Source: Ardenticatenaceae bacterium (lineage in GTDB: Bacteria; Chloroflexota; Anaerolineae; Promineifilales; Promineifilaceae). From it: DNA of 6,681 nucleotides. Where the stretch lies: the NCBI GenBank assembly GCA_020634315.1, contig JACKBV010000061.1, positions 1 through 6,681 on the forward strand, in the 5' to 3' direction. Shown one piece after another: positions 5,225-6,681 of this stretch; position 1 is the first letter of the stretch; each line of letters begins with the position of its first letter. A program made the translations under genes and the position numbers. The notes under the pieces were generated by a model, which did not search any database, had not been told where the DNA came from, and was given only the letters and a program-made list of their open reading frames with translations.

Positions 5225-6331
5225 TCACTCGTTACTTTCCATAATCAGGTCACGACGATACCGATAATACGCCGCACAGGCTCCTTCACCAGAAACCATC
5301 GTCGCCCCCAATGGGTGCTCCGGCGTACACGTCTTGCCAAAGGCCGGGCATTCATTGGGTTTTTGCAACCCTTGCAAAATCAACCCGGCAATACAAATCG
5401 AAGGCTCTTCTGGTCGAATCGCGGCAACATCAAAACGATTTTCCGCGTTGAACGCATCGAATTCAGGGCGCAAACACCAGCCGCTGTTCGGAATCGTGCC
5501 AATACCGCGCCACTTGCGGTCACATTCCTGAAGCACTTGCTGGATGACCGTCTGGGCTGGTTTGTTCCCCTCAAACGTGACAGCGCGTGCATACGCATTG
5601 CCCACTTCGTAGCGCCCTTGTTCCAACTGCTGCACCGTTTGCAAAATGCCCTGCAAAATGTCCAATGGCTCAAATCCGGTAACAACAATGGGCACGCGAT
5701 ATTGTGCAGCAATAGACGGGTACTCCCAATAACCCATCACAGCGTTAACATGTCCGGCCGCCAAGAAGCCCTGCACGCGGTTGCGCGGTGAGCCAAGAAT
5801 CGCGTGCATTGCTGGCGGCACGCGCACATGCGACACAAGAATGCTAAAGTTGGTCAGCCCCAACGCTTTTGCCTGCACGACGCTCATGGCATTGGCCGGT
5901 GCCGTTGTCTCGAAGCCGATGGCAAAAAAGACAACCTGTTTGTTGGGGTTTTGCTGCGCGATTTTTACAGCATCCAGTGGTGAATAGACGACGCGCACAT
6001 CGCCACCCGCCGCGCGAATAGAAAACAGGTCTTTGTGCGACCCTGGCACGCGCAGCATGTCGCCGTAGGATGTAAATATCACGTCGGGGCGGCTGGCGAT
6101 CTCCAGGGCTTTGTCAATTTGCTCTAAGGGTGTAACGCAGACCGGGCAGCCAGGTCCATGCACCAGTTCGATTTGCGGCGGCAAGAGTTGGTCAATGCCG
6201 AAATGCATGATGGCGTGGGTCTGCCCCCCGCAAATTTCCATGATCGTCCATGGTTGGGTAACGGTGCGGTGGATTTCAGCTACGGTTTTCTTGACCAATT
6301 CCGCGTCGCGGAATTCATCAACATATTTCAT
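5225..6331 (-). CDS. hypD: [NiFe] hydrogenase maturation protein HypD
   Basis: HypD is the iron-sulfur scaffold that, with HypC, assembles Fe(CN)2CO for [NiFe] hydrogenase. 368 residues, the usual length. The conserved redox and iron-site motifs are intact: ICGGQTHAI (33-41, Cys34), HGPGCPVCVTP (58-68, Cys62 and Cys65), FTSYGDMLRVPGS (86-98), FFAIGFETTAP (135-145) and VVTGFEPLDIL (216-226). The [4Fe-4S] set C-X14-C-X6-C-X16-C is complete at Cys313, Cys328, Cys335 and Cys352, the last in SGEGACAAYYRYR. GAGG lies 7 bases before the ATG. It follows hypC after a 78-base spacer. Unlike most of the rest of the window it contains no ACGGCCGT octamer. Confidence 0.98.
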   Translation of the reverse strand: MKYVDEFRDAELVKKTVAEIHRTVTQPWTIMEICGGQTHAIMHFGIDQLLPPQIELVHGPGCPVCVTPLEQIDKALEIASRPDVIFTSYGDMLRVPGSHKDLFSIRAAGGDVRVVYSPLDAVKIAQQNPNKQVVFFAIGFETTAPANAMSVVQAKALGLTNFSILVSHVRVPPAMHAILGSPRNRVQGFLAAGHVNAVMGYWEYPSIAAQYRVPIVVTGFEPLDILQGILQTVQQLEQGRYEVGNAYARAVTFEGNKPAQTVIQQVLQECDRKWRGIGTIPNSGWCLRPEFDAFNAENRFDVAAIRPEEPSICIAGLILQGLQKPNECPAFGKTCTPEHPLGATMVSGEGACAAYYRYRRDLIMESNE

Positions 6332-6371
6332 AATTGCCTCGTTATGCGGAAAATGAAGTGTGACACATCAG

Positions 6372-6401
6372 ACGTGCAGGATCGATCATCCCAGCGCACG
6401 T
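6372..6401 (-). promoter_or_regulatory. Hairpin in the hypC-hypD spacer
   Basis: ACGTGC (6372-6377) pairs with GCACGT (6396-6401), and an inner GGAT (6379-6382) pairs with ATCC (6388-6391), leaving an asymmetric internal loop and a 5-base loop. No T-run follows on the minus strand. It occupies most of the unusually long 78-base spacer between two genes whose products work as a complex, so a stability or processing element is plausible but unproven. Confidence 0.35.
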
Positions 6402-6409
6402 TTCATGCT

Positions 6410-6676
6410 TCAGACGCCACGTTCTTCCGCTGTAATACCTAATTCCTCATCTACATCGGCGATTTCATTGAGCAGCTTTAATGTTTCCAGCGCCTCTTCT
6501 TCGCTGAGCTGGCTAATAGCAAAGCCAACGTGAATAACCGTGTAATCGCCGATTTGTGCCTCTGGCACATAGGCCAGACATGCTTCGCGCTTGACGCCGC
6601 CGAAGTCTATTTTGCCCATTTTCAGGCCACCAGCTTCATAAATTTCTACGATTTTTCCAGGTACACCTAAGCACAT
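6410..6676 (-). CDS. hypC: [NiFe] hydrogenase maturation chaperone HypC (HypC/HybG/HupF family)
   Basis: A small chaperone that binds HypD, carries the Fe(CN)2CO group and delivers it to the hydrogenase large subunit precursor. 88 residues, typical length. The N terminus MCLGVPGKIVEI is diagnostic: Cys2, exposed once Met1 is removed, is the iron and HypD-binding residue. The rest matches the family: GKIDFGGVKREACLAYVPEAQIGDYT (split: 21-30, 31-46) for the beta-barrel and VHVGFAI-like VIHVGFAISQL (47-57), then an acidic helical tail (59-81). The start is 5 bases from the window edge, so its ribosome binding site and any upstream hyp genes or promoter lie outside. It is the first gene of the hypC-hypD-methyltransferase-hypE run that is visible here. 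Confidence 0.97.
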   Translation of the reverse strand: MCLGVPGKIVEIYEAGGLKMGKIDFGGVKREACLAYVPEAQIGDYTVIHVGFAISQLSEEEALETLKLLNEIADVDEELGITAEERGV

Positions 6677-6681
6677 AGTTT

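Noticed and set aside
5640..5661. Short tandem repeat GCAAAATG in hypD
   Set aside because: It encodes the repeated Ile-Leu-Gln in a normal HypD helix, so two copies are explained by the protein.
5174..5791. Plus-strand open frame of 205 codons opposite hypD
   Set aside because: hypD is full length with all catalytic cysteines intact, and this frame has no motif or ribosome binding site.
1..6681. CRISPR array, tRNA or rRNA gene, insertion sequence, defence system
   Set aside because: I looked for regular repeats, cloverleaf-like segments, terminal inverted repeats and nuclease or transposase motifs and saw none. The apparent GGTTCGA at 280-286 lacks the rest of a tRNA.

Overview
This window looks like ordinary chromosome from a free-living bacterium, most plausibly a Chloroflexota (Anaerolineae-like) species. 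That assignment is inferred. It rests on a secreted protein with a short linker carrying LYLPII before a fibronectin-like and lectin-like pair, an architecture I associate with that phylum, and on moderate GC content. No rRNA, tRNA, CRISPR array, transposase or phage gene is visible.

Layout: positions 1-438 are non-coding as far as I can tell and hold several small dyad-symmetric elements and a leader. Four genes then run on the + strand: an alpha/beta hydrolase of the monoacylglycerol lipase type (439-1275), a secreted FN3 plus concanavalin-like protein (1354-2496), dihydroneopterin aldolase folB (2501-2869) and HPPK folK (2937-3464). They meet, convergently, a minus-strand cluster that reads from the right edge: hypC (6410-6676), hypD (5225-6331), a class I SAM-dependent methyltransferase (4612-5175) and hypE (3505-4575).

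FolB and FolK catalyse consecutive steps of folate pterin synthesis (dihydroneopterin to 6-hydroxymethyl-dihydropterin, then its pyrophosphorylation). HypC, HypD and HypE build and deliver the Fe(CN)2CO group of [NiFe] hydrogenases. HypE makes the cyanide ligand on its C-terminal cysteine, and the HypC-HypD complex is the scaffold for the iron. The hydrogenase itself and hypA, hypB and hypF are not in the window. The methyltransferase between hypD and hypE is the unexpected member of that cluster.

The most notable non-gene signal is an over-represented octamer palindrome, ACGGCCGT, with 10 exact copies in the first 5.1 kb. The copies fall in all three codon phases, and the flanking bases make a directional motif (ACGGCCGTT, often TTTCC) that points along transcription in every gene and flips where the gene direction flips. 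It resembles the HIP1 octamer of cyanobacteria in behaviour, not in sequence. Two intrinsic-terminator candidates are also visible. One sits between the hydrolase and the secreted-protein gene. The other, for the hyp cluster, is encoded inside the antisense of the folK 3' end. I see no strong evidence for a wholly new multi-gene system here.
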